The notes under the pieces were generated by a model, which saw only the letters and a list, made by a program, of their open reading frames with translations, did not search any database and had not been told where the DNA came from. DNA of 64,000 nt. It comes from Icerya purchasi. Its lineage: Eukaryota; Arthropoda; Insecta; Hemiptera; Monophlebidae. The translations under genes were made by a program, and so were the position numbers. How positions within the stretch are numbered: the first letter of the stretch is position 1; each line of letters opens with the position of its first letter. The stretch lies in the NCBI GenBank assembly GCA_039619475.1, contig CM077116.1:172141863-172205862 (forward strand), read 5' to 3'. Below, piece by piece: positions 55,336-64,000 of this stretch.

Positions 55336-56150
55336 TAGGTTTTGGTTTTTCTTTTTGGTTTTTTGTATGTTAAGAAATTTTATGAACGTACACGAGTAGA
55401 ATGAATGTAAAAACTGATTTAAGTAAATAAATTTGTTCCAGTGAGAAATATTTTTCAATCGCATATACATTAACCAGTCAGCTATTGTATATATGCTGCT
55501 GTTCACTTTACCACGTTGTCTTCAAGTCAGTTTTTCTTTTTTATCTATATTTTAAATTTGTTTAGCGGCCCATGAAAGCAGAGCTCTACCAAGAGGTTTA
55601 AGTTGTGATCAATAAATTGTGATTTAATTTGTTCAGCTTCAAAGACTTACTCAATGCTATTAATTTAGAAGATTCATCGCTAAATATACCTTTGAAATTA
55701 AATTTATTATATACCGTTAATTTACTACTCAATTTGTCAACAGAAATAAAGATTAATACATCATTTAGAGCAGGTTTAATTCGAGAATGCGATATATGCC
55801 GCAGCTAAGTTTATGCTGCCCCAGATTGAATTTTTACTACAAAACTTTATGAAGTATTTGTCCAGTTATTTACAGCAGAAGAATTTCTCTTAAAAGATAT
55901 CAGTAACAGCGCCATATTATATATATATGTTTATAGTTTTTAGTCGCGTGTTTGATTTATGGACCAGGTGTACTTATTTATGTTTAAAAAATTGCGTATT
56001 AGTGATATATTTGGTACACATACATATATTTGCAGTTGTTTCACCCAATTTTTAAATTTTTAAATTATTCGGTTTCTTAACATATGGAGCACAATTTATA
56101 TTATAATGAAGACTTTGCTGTATTTATAGAACTGGTTTTTATTAATTTTT
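55333..56150. other. no recognisable gene
   Basis: AT-rich; the 69-codon minus frame at 55297-55506 reads into the TA tract and is not a gene. Confidence 0.4.
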
Positions 56151-56154
56151 TTCC

Positions 56155-56630
56155 TTGTTGAATTATGCATCGCTCCTTCCAATATATGGCCCAACTCCTA
56201 ATTTTCTTCATTTTTCAATTCTGGCTCTATCTAGTCCATCCATTGTTATCTCTTCCTCCTCGTCCTTGGTTTTATTCTTGCCCTTTTTTAAACGCTCCAC
56301 CAGCTCGGCTATTTGTCGCCTTCGCTTTAATCATGGTCTCCGTTTTTCATCATTTTCTCGCTTTTCACCTTCTTCTACACTTCATTCTGTCCTTTTCACC
56401 CTCCTTCTATATACGTTTGCTGTGATCCAGAAGTCATGCTTTTTTAATCTTCGGCCTTTTCTGCCGAACAATCGTTTTCTACTTTTCTCTACTAAAACTC
56501 GGTATCCCTAAGTGTTCTCTCATTTCCTTCTCTATTTCTATCATTCTTGCGCTCGAATAATTTTTATTCTCTATTCTTGAATACAACTTTGTCTTCTGAT
56601 TCTTCCCATTTCTCTTTTAAATTGGATTTG
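56155..56630 (+). mobile_element. LINE-A 3' end, plus strand
   Basis: In one frame SSAICRLRFNHGLRFSSFSR marks the RLRFGH block, then after a shift YVCCDPEVMLF and SAFSAEQSFSTFLY mark the knuckle and following helix. The sequence is interrupted by several stops. It meets the minus-strand copy tail to tail at about 56635. Confidence 0.65.
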
Positions 56631-56634
56631 TCAA

Positions 56635-57340
56635 CATGGACACTGGCCCAGGAACTGGGAAAAAGAGAAGAAAAAGAATCAGATTTTTATAAGATGTGAG
56701 GTAGACAATAAAAATTCATCAAGCACTTAGGTGACGGAAGTAGAAGGAAGGGAAGGAATAAATGAAGCGCTGTAGGGAGTGGGAACACAGCTTGCACAAA
56801 AGAAAGGAGTAGAAAGAAGATCGTTTCAATGAAAGCGAAGAACACTCAGAAACATTATGTGATCGGGATCACATATAAAGCGACTGTTGGAGAGATGTAG
56901 AGGACAATATGGAGACGACACTACAGAGAACTGAGGAAGGAAGCGAAGTGTGCCCAAAGCGCAAACATCGTAGAGATACTAGAGCAACGCATAGAACGGA
57001 AGTCAAGAAATGAGGGATAGAGGGAAGGTTGAATAGAAAAAGAAAAAAGGATCCTCGGGGGTAGAGAATCCAGGGGGAGTAAGAGGAGTTGAACCACAAT
57101 TTGCAATGCGCAGCAGTAGACAAACAAATAATATTGATGAATAGAAATGTAGAAAGAAACCCGCCGGAAGGGGAAAATAGCCGAGCTAATGAGTCAACTA
57201 ACGCGTTTCCTCCGATTCCGGAGTAACCGCGAATCCGTAAGAAATCGGATCTGGATTAAATAAGAAAGGACGAGAGATGTCGAATCAAGGAACGTATAAG
57301 AAGGACTCTATGTTATCGGTGGAATGGGAACAGAGGAGAT
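56635..57340 (-). mobile_element. LINE-A RNase H end, tail and 3'UTR, minus strand
   Basis: From 57310 downward the minus strand gives YSGIGGNALVDSLARLF (the end of RNase H), then CLRFGHTSLPSSV (57123-56869 frame) and, after a shift, YMCDPDHIMFL-type wording. The 3'UTR ends with AGTGTCCATGTTGAC at 56635-56649, the same end as the copy at 3041-3495. Frame changes make it inactive. Confidence 0.7.
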
Positions 57341-57369
57341 GCAATAGCCTGCAGCACGCACTGAGATTA

Positions 57370-57427
57370 CCTGTTTCTTGAACTGATGTCCTCGTTGACA
57401 AGCCCAAGTAGGAACAAAAAAAAACCT
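57370..57427 (+). mobile_element. very short LINE-A 3'UTR end with poly(A)
   Basis: CTGTTTCTTGAACTGATGTC then CTCGTTGACAAGCCC, followed by AAGTAGGAACAAAAAAAAA, matches the 3'UTR end of the LINE-A copy at 59882-60167 (GTTGACGAGCCC plus A tail). Only the last 50 or so bases are present. Confidence 0.55.
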
Positions 57428-58440
57428 TTTTTGTCAATTGTTATTTCTTTTTATTACCTTAATATTAGTCGCGTAGTATCAGCATGTTTCTTAGCAATAA
57501 CTTGCGGTTTTTTTTTGTCTTCAATAAAGTGAACTGAACTGAATTTTTAATTTTATCCCGTAAATAGCGTGTTGTATTTTACCGCAGCAACGATTCGTTC
57601 ACTTGCGGTCATGTCGTTATTTACGCGCGATATTTCATTTTTTCACAGTGACGCACTGTATCTGCGTTACTTTTTTCCTTTATCCCTTTATCCATTTACC
57701 CCTTTATCCCTTTTCCCTTTTCACCTCCCTTCGTATACTAGTAATATCCTTCGTTAATTACCGTAAAAATAGAAAAACCGAAAATATAGAGAGGCTTCAA
57801 TAATAGCCGAGTGTAAAATTCTGCGTTCATTAAATACGCAATCCTTGTTGCATCTCTCTGTTCTAAATACCCTCCTTTGACGTTGCTTCATTAATTTTTA
57901 ATCTATTTTCTGGAAATTCTTCACAAAAATGCGAGTCGTTTTTCTAGTTCTTCGGCAAAAATTAAAATATCGGCTTAATTTCGTTTACTTTACGCGTTTT
58001 AAATGTTGTTATTATTTCGATACCGGCAAAACTAACGCAATTTTCCAGCATTATTCCGAGGAAATAAGCCGCAAATTTAATTTACAGAATTTCCATTTTA
58101 GCCTACGTATTGGGAAATAAATTTTATTCAGAGGTAAATTTAGTTTTTACTTTTATTCATTTTCCGTTCGATTTAAATCAGCGAATGGGGCTTTATTTTT
58201 CGTTACTGTCTTTTTCGGCGTTGGTTTTTTAAGAATTTTAAAAATACGTTTTAAAACTAAGATTCGCTACTAGAAAAAAAAGTTTTCTATTTGCTTGTTT
58301 AAATTTTCTTTATGATATTTAGTCACGGCGTTTCAAATACTGAACATCATCACCCGATTCGTTATTTTTATAATAATTGTACACGTGGCCACGATTTTAG
58401 AGACTAAGAATTTTGCATGCTACCCGAGACGACCTATATA
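57428..58440. other. no recognisable gene
   Basis: Two overlapping 62-66-codon plus frames near 57569-57803 are low-complexity (Phe, Pro, Leu-rich) and match nothing. Confidence 0.4.
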
Positions 58441-58811
58441 CAGCAGACTCCGAATTATCCGACCTAATCAGGACTGAAGGTTGGTCGGATACCGAAATAA
58501 AATATTTTCAATGTGGAAATAACGTACATAAAATTGCAAAAAAGTTATTTCTTTAGAAAATTGAACTTTGGCGTAAAAAAGAAACAAATAAGTGAAAAAA
58601 CAGTATCTACATACTAAGTAAAATGCAAATTATAATTTTTTAAAATACAATAGATACCGAATTATCCGACCTAATCGGGGCTCAAGGTTGGTCGGATAAT
58701 CGGGAGTATAATGTATTGTTTTTTGTTTTTGTTTTTTTTTTTTTCATTGCGATTAGAGTCGGATAACCCGAAAGTCGGATAATTCGGAGTCGGATAATCG
58801 GGAATCTACTG
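58441..58811. mobile_element. pogo/Tigger-like MITE
   Basis: The 371-bp element begins CAGCAGACTCCGAATTATCC and its other end inverts to CAGTAGATTCCCGATTATCC. TA flanks both ends (58439-58440 and 58812-58813). The ends resemble pogo/Tigger ends of the Tc1/mariner superfamily. The motif TCCGAC/GTCGGAT recurs at least eight times inside, including TTATCCGACCTAATC near both 58455 and 58665. It has no coding capacity. Confidence 0.85.
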
Positions 58812-59259
58812 TAGGTGAATAACAGTTTTAAGAAACAGATTCCCTAGCTAGAGCTGAGTTTTAAACCGATAGAAACAAAGAGGAAAAAAATTAATCGGAT
58901 GAACGATATCATTTGCAAAATTTAATTCCTTATAAAAAATATTTTATTACAAGTTTAGCGGGTGGTTCTAAGACCTTTCTCTGCACTACCATATCTGTGA
59001 CGCTCGTGTATTAATGTTAATTTTTCCGATTTAGTAATTAAATTTTACTCATTTTCATATAAATTTTTATTTTCTTTAATAAAATTATATTACGCTACTG
59101 TTGCTATTCCCTACCTACTCGATTACAAGCCATCTATATAACGCCTGATGGAAGCATATTATGATTTTTCAACTATTCCATCATTCAGTTCGCCTGTTTA
59201 TGAGAGTCGTTCATTTTTTAAATTATAATCATTAACTGCGTGTATACCTTGATCAACGC
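58812..59259. other. no recognisable feature
   Basis: AT-rich spacer between the MITE and the Jockey fragment. Confidence 0.4.
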
Positions 59260-59690
59260 CTAATATGGAAGAAGAAACATATAACAATAAAACGGACCGA
59301 ATTAAATATAAAGTTACGACAATTATACTGGCTACTAAACAAGAAATCGGAATTATCTGCTGAAAATAAACTCTACTAGTTTATAATCAGATTTTAAAGT
59401 CAGTTTGGCGTTACGGCTGTCCGCTATGGAACTGTTCTAAAAAGAGCAACATAGGGATTATTCAACGAATGATCCAGAACAAAATCCTCCGAATGGTTGT
59501 AAACGTTCCGTGGTACATTAACAATTTAATAACGCTTCACAAAGACCTCGGAATAAGGTTTGTTCAAGAATTAATATTCGACGACGCAAAGAAGTATGCC
59601 TACAGATTACAAATGAACACGAACACCATATTGGGTTGCTGGACAATTTACTGGAATTTCGGTGGCTTGATATAGAATATCAAGCCGATG
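59260..59690 (+). mobile_element. Jockey-clade LINE ORF2 C-terminus, plus strand
   Basis: The open part at 59469-59675 reads MIQNKILRMVVNVPWYINN and LHKDLGIRFVQELIFDDAKK, the conserved Jockey tail (F-QNK-LR-IVNAPWY, H-DL-I--V-EEI). Upstream, frameshifted wording gives IKLRQLYWLLNKKSELSAEN and LYNQILK-VW-YG-PLWNCSKKSN. It is 5'-truncated and lacks the RT palm. No A tail is clear. Another Jockey copy at 61281-64000 has the equivalent region on the opposite strand. Confidence 0.75.
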
Positions 59691-59870
59691 GATTTTGCCT
59701 AAGATAAAAGTTCTAATAAAACTTCGTTTTTTGGCTCCTATCGCTGGCTAGGCTGTTATTCAGGTTACGTGCACGAGATATTAAACATATTTGCTAAATA
59801 GCTATCATCAGTTAGCTGCAAATTCGCTATTAAAGAATTGAAAAAAAAAAAAATTAAGCATCCTTTTCAA

Positions 59871-60135
59871 CTGTTACAAACCGTATGTTTGCGATGCTGA
59901 CCATGTGTTCTTTGAGTGTCCATCTCTTTTTGCTGAATGTTCTGCTTTCTACCTCAGTCTGCTGCGACTTGGTCTTCCTACTCCATATTGTGCCTCTTAT
60001 GTTCTATCTTTCCCCTCTCCACAGATTATTCCTATTATTTGTTCCTTTCTCTTAACAATATCTGACCGTATCAAAATATAATTGACTCTTCCCCTTCCTA
60101 ATTGTTTCTGGGTAAAGGTCCCCGGTTGACGAGCC

Positions 60136-60169
<34 letters not shown>

Positions 60170-60178
60170 GTTACAAAC
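59871..60178 (+). mobile_element. recent 5'-truncated LINE-A insertion with perfect duplication
   Basis: The element body (59882-60167) is flanked on both sides by CTGTTACAAAC (59871-59881 and 60168-60178). It holds an unbroken end of ORF2, a short 3'UTR and an uninterrupted A31 tail (60137-60167). The perfect duplication and pure long tail indicate a young insertion by target-primed reverse transcription. Confidence 0.9.
59882..60081 (+). CDS. LINE-A ORF2 C-terminal fragment, unbroken
   Basis: The frame reads YVCDADHVFFECPSLFAECS, AFYLSLLRLGLPTPYCASYV, LSFPSPQIIPIICSFLLTIS and DRIKI before the stop at 60079-60081. It has no start codon, because the element was truncated on insertion, so it is not expected to be translated. 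It serves as the best sequence in this window for the LINE-A C-terminus: the C-DADH-FFEC knuckle and the LP-PYCASYVLSFP block shared by other copies. The 3'UTR has GGGTAAAGGTCCCCGGTTGA then CGAGCCC before the tail. Confidence 0.8.
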
Positions 60179-60430
60179 TGGAAGCTGCTTTTGTGTTAAA
60201 AATGCAGCGGAACGAGATTCAAATGAAACAAGTTTAAATTAATGGGTACACGTGGATGGTAAATTGTGATATGCGATCGGATAACGTGTGCATTTAAGTA
60301 ATATTAATATTTTGTTTAAGCATATATTTAAGTATTCGATCTGTCGATGAACTTAATTTTGTACACGACCTTGCAAAGAAAGTAAAAGAAAACTACAATA
60401 ATTTCGATTACCATCGTATAAACTGAGATA
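60179..60430. other. no recognisable feature
   Basis: AT-rich; separates the LINE-A insertion from the Jockey remnant. Confidence 0.4.
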
Positions 60431-61280
60431 ATTCCATTGTCTTTCGAGTTTTATTTCGGCATGTCACAAGATTTTACGTATTTTTTCTCGAATCTGTTGA
60501 GCTCTTAATCAATGTGGTTTTCCAAGTCAGCTTCTTGTTTAGATGTAGACCCAAAAATTTTATCGAGCCAGCGACTAGCACTTGCCTATTTCCGAAGCCT
60601 ACATGAAACGGATCTCGTATACGAAGCGCGAAAATGGTGCGAGTAGAGCTTTACTTATTAGGCTTGATCTTTCAATTTTCTATCCAATTCGTTAAACGGT
60701 CTCAAACGTACTGAAGGTTTTCAGTTGTTTCATTTTGCATGGGAACATCGTAATTTTCGGTGTCATTGGTATATCTATTGTATACAGGAGATATAGAATG
60801 GATCCGAGAGTATGCTATCATGCGACACACTTGCCTGTATTGAGTAGAATAAGGATTTCGCATCTCCATGTGATAGGCGGAAATGTTCTGTCTGATAGAT
60901 ACGATTTCAGTAGACGGCACCAGTCAATAGGCAGTCTGGTGCTCAGTTTCGAAACGAAATCCTTGATGCCATACACTCGGTCGAATGCTTGATCAATATC
61001 TAAAAGTGCTTCCAATGTTTTTTCTACCATTGGCGTCGCTTAATGTATTTAGTCAATAGTAATATGTTGACTGTGAAAATTGGAAATAGTCTGGCAACTG
61101 TGTTTGAAACGCTTTGGCAGCAGCTTTCCAAATAGTTTAGATATTGTTAGTGATAACAATATCGATTGATGCACATCTTCTGCTAGTTTTTTTTTTTTTT
61201 TTGTTTTTGGAGCAAAATAATCTAGGCGTAGTTTTAAAACATTTAAGTACATGTTGCAAAACAGGCATTGAATACGCATT
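60431..61280 (-). mobile_element. Jockey-clade LINE RT remnant (host of a nested copy)
   Basis: The minus strand preserves RT wording: LLSLTISKLFGKLLPKRF (near 61150), LEALLDIDQAFDRVYGI and LLKSYLSDRTF (60818-61030). Shifted frames then give ILYLLYTNDTENYDVPMQ-type wording, RIRDPFHVGFGNRQVLVA and IKFLGLHLNKKLTWKT-type wording down to about 60530. It begins abruptly at 61280, where the poly(A) tail of the next Jockey copy starts. It is eroded by many frameshifts. Confidence 0.65.
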
Positions 61281-64000
61281 TTTTTTTTCCCCCATCACAA
61301 CTGACCAGTTTTAGTGGTCATTTGGCGATTAATTTATTGCGATAAAGAATGTTTTGTGGAGGGGTAATAATGGCTGGACAAGGTCTAGAGGCTTATTTCG
61401 CCGCAGTCTACGTATTTCACCGGAATTATTCAGCAAATTGTTAACAAGTGGGTTCATATGGACGCTAAGTCGGGCAACATGTTTATTTGCTTGTTTTTTG
61501 ATTTCATCCTCCACAGACATGACATTCAAGTCATTATGGAGGGTATAATTTGAGACGTACCAGGGGGCTGCAGTAATGGTTCTCAGTACCCTATTTTGAT
61601 ATCGTTGTATTTTCTGTAAGTTCGATGTTTTTGCGCAGCCTCACAGCTGTATACCGTACAGCCAGATCGGTTTTAGAGCTATTTTATATAATAGAGTTTT
61701 ATTGGCTAACGATAAGCCCGATCTCTTAGCTATCAGCCACGACATGGTTCTAGTTTTAAACCTCAAATGCTCCATTTTTTTTGAATATGAGTACCCCAGG
61801 TCAGCCTAGTGTCCAAGTGCATGTCTAAATATTTTACCTTATTGGTATTTGGTATTACGACGTTATTTATTTTGATTGGCAGGCGTTCAATTTTTCGATT
61901 TGTGAATGAAATATGCGTCGAATTACTTTCATTGACTACTATGCGCCATCGTTTTAGCCAGGTTTCCACATGCCGAAGTGACTCCTGCAGTTTTTCTGTG
62001 GCTGTGTTTTCACACTTATCAACGGCCAAGATGGCTGCATCATCCGCGTACAAAGCTACTTCTGTATTATCCAGCATCGGAAAGTCGGTCGTGTAGATCA
62101 GGTACAATATTGGACCCAGAACGCTCCCCTGCGGAACCACGGCCCTTACCGGAAAAATATCTGAGTATTCATCGGCTATTTTCATTTCTTGAATATACGA
62201 TTTAAATAGTAGATAGCAATGAGGAAGCAGAAGTTTAATTTTATACAATAATCCTCGATGTCATACCCTATCGAAAGCCTGCTGGACATCCAGAAACGCG
62301 GCCGTACAAATATTCTTGTTTTCCAAGCTATTTTCAATAATCTTCGTTAGTCTGTGAACCTGTTCTATAATGTTATGGTTCTTACGAAAACCAAATTGAA
62401 AATCGGGAATAATTGTATTGTTAGATAATATTGGAAACAACCGTTTTAAAATTAATTTTTCCAGTATCTTTGAGAGGGCAGGAAGCAACGAGATGGGTCT
62501 ATATGATGAGACCACCTCAGACGGTTTTCCAGGCTTCGGTATAACAATTATCTGTGAGAACTTCCAAGCTAGTGGGAAATATTGATTGCGAAGAACAGCG
62601 TTATATATTTGTGTTATAAACACAATACTTTTACGTGGTAACTCATTTAAAAGCTCTGCTGTGATTAAGTCAAATCCGGGGGGATCTTTTTCCGTTTCAT
62701 ATTTTTGAAGAGTTGCTGTATCTCACTAGGGGCAACCGGTGTTATAGGTAAACTCATTTGCAGCGGTTTATCCAGATATTCGAGGATATCTGTGTGGTCA
62801 GCAGCTTGAGGATTTGGTGTAAATACATCGTAAAGATAATTGGCAAAAAGCGCAGCTTTATCGAAGTTAGTACGAGCCCAGCTACTGTCGGGTTTTTGTA
62901 TTGGCGGAATACACATAATTGATCGTTTAAAACGTTTGGTCACTTTCCACAGTGAGTAATCATTGTTTTTGGTCGGCGACAAACTCGACAGAAATGTTGC
63001 AAGCGTTTCGTTCTTATTTTCATGCAGTACTTTACGCAGCTGCTTGGTTTTTCTGTTTAGTTGCCTTTTAATAGCCGGATTTCTCGTCGTATTCCCCAGG
63101 TTTTTCGTAATTTCCTCTTTTCACGCACTAGTGTTAGTATATGTTTCGGGATATTATTAGACGCCTTGGAAGGTTCTACAGTGGGAGTAGCTAGCCACGC
63201 AGCATTTTGTATGGTTTCTGTTAAGTTTTGAACTGCTTTATCAATGTCGTAATTAGTTTTCAGAGGCATATTTAAACTAACGTTAGTCTCTGGATATTGT
63301 TTAAATAAAGGCCAGTTGGTCTTTTTATCGATAAGGTATGGCTCAGGTGTTTTTGTTATTGGCAAAATGCTCACCGTTAATATAACCGAGGAGTGGTCTG
63401 CCTGTAGATCGAAACAGGAGTCCGCTCCCATATATAAAGATGGAATTCCTTTTGTTACAAAAAAATCGAGTAGATCAGGTTTTTTTCTGTAATCCTGAGG
63501 CCAGTAGGTAGGCTGGCCTCCCGAAAAGTAACCTAGATTTTGGATAGAAATTACTTTTTCCAGAATTTTTCCCCTGGGATTATCCAAACGAGAGCCCCAT
63601 TTGCGACTTTTTGAATTCCAGTCTCCGCCGGATATGAATTTTTCTCCCAATGACTTAAAATATTTAACGAATAGGTTTTCATCTAGTCGTTCATCTGGAG
63701 AGCAATATACGGCAGAAATAGCGACAGTTCCGTTAAATGAGCATAATTTTACCGTACAAGCCTTTATTCGTTTTTCAGAAATTTTTTCCTCCTCGTAGTG
63801 TTCGATGGTTTTTTTGATAATAATATTTGCGCTACCGCCGCGAGCTTTATTATCTGACCTAAGACACAAGTGTACACGTCGTCAGTAGTACCGTTTATTT
63901 TTTTTTGACAATTCTTTTAATACACTAGGTGATGTTTCATTTACTCCTGGTGACTTTTTTGGATTTATGTTATGCGTTTCTTTTGCTACACAAGTGCAGT
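61281..64000 (-). mobile_element. Jockey-clade LINE, long copy reaching the window edge
   Basis: The minus-strand element runs from beyond 64000 to a tail at 61281-61289 (T-run on the plus strand), after a 3'UTR ending AACTGGTCAGTTGTGATGGG. Endonuclease, linker, RT and C-terminus are all present in order. Because the tail falls inside the RT of another Jockey copy at 60431-61280, this copy probably inserted into that one. The upstream sequence at 63890-64000 does not look like the normal endonuclease start. Confidence 0.8.
61329..63869 (-). pseudogene. Jockey ORF2: endonuclease, RT, C-terminus
   Basis: The endonuclease (63869-63057) contains KARGGSANIIIKK, ISGGDWNSKSRKWGSRL, QPTYWPQDYRKKPDLLDFFV and ADHSSVI. 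A linker frame (62982-62665) follows. The RT (62623-61763) has PLAWKFSQIIVIPKPGKPSE, SYRPISLLPALSKILEKL, FLDVQQAFDRV, VPQGSVLGPILYLIY, the box YADDAAILAV, and VKYLDMHLDTRLTW. The C-terminus (61760-61329) has LLYKIALKPIWLYGIQL and LHNDLNVMSVEDEI. Damage is slight: two frame changes around 62630-63050, TGA replacing a Trp codon near 62255, a frame change near 61763 and another TGA near 61650. The catalytic aspartates are present. There is no RNase H, as usual for Jockey. Confidence 0.85.

Overview
The window reads as intergenic DNA from an AT-rich insect-like genome, and I recognise no host gene, rRNA, tRNA or CRISPR array. The case for an arthropod rests on the repeat families: a DD34D mariner, Jockey- and I-clade non-LTR retrotransposons (LINEs), LINEs with a C-terminal RNase H, a PF20700-like (Mutator-like) transposase, hAT- and pogo-type MITEs, and a Ty3/gypsy pol remnant. 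Long A/T runs and (TA)n tracts are frequent. No species can be named from the sequence.

Layout. 1-711 is the right half of a mariner whose left half lies outside the window. 3.0-10.4 kb holds minus- and plus-strand LINE remnants: 3' ends, reverse transcriptase (RT) fragments, and an endonuclease. 11.9-13.45 kb holds a small inverted-repeat MITE and a tandem repeat of about 286 bp. 14.6-16.7 kb is a minus-strand LINE with its RT fingers deleted. 20.1-25.6 kb holds the only well-preserved element, an I-clade LINE with ORF1 (split by one frame change) and an uninterrupted 1232-aa ORF2. 25.9-30.0 kb carries several hAT-type MITEs with G-tracts just inside their ends; two have clear 8-bp target-site duplications or near-duplications. 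30.3-33.3 kb has a decayed unknown reading frame (minus) and a gypsy RNase H/integrase remnant (plus). 34.5-40.7 kb has LINE tails, the best-preserved MITE (35452-35884), a long foldback repeat (36024-36523) and a tetranucleotide array. 40.8-47.3 kb contains RNase H LINE fragments and a broken Jockey element with another insertion inside it. 50.0-52.7 kb is an almost full-length but broken PF20700-like DNA transposon with TTAA-flanked inverted ends. 53.7-60.2 kb has Penelope-like motifs, an RT fragment with a 203-bp insertion, tail-to-tail LINE ends, a pogo-like MITE and a fresh 5'-truncated LINE insertion with an 11-bp duplication. 60.4-64.0 kb is one Jockey element apparently inserted into another.

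How the parts relate. The I-clade LINE could encode all its own functions: ORF1 as RNA-binding nucleocapsid; ORF2 as endonuclease, RT and RNase H. The poly(A)-ended LINE-A fragments are typical products of target-primed reverse transcription. The MITEs depend on transposases encoded elsewhere. Nothing here is organised as an operon or a cellular pathway. The most useful points for follow-up are the I-clade element and its ORF1 frame change, the TTAA-ended transposon, the G-tract hAT MITE group, the foldback repeat, hammerhead-like Penelope motifs, and the unknown decayed frame at 30.3-31.1 kb. I did not find a convincing new biological system.
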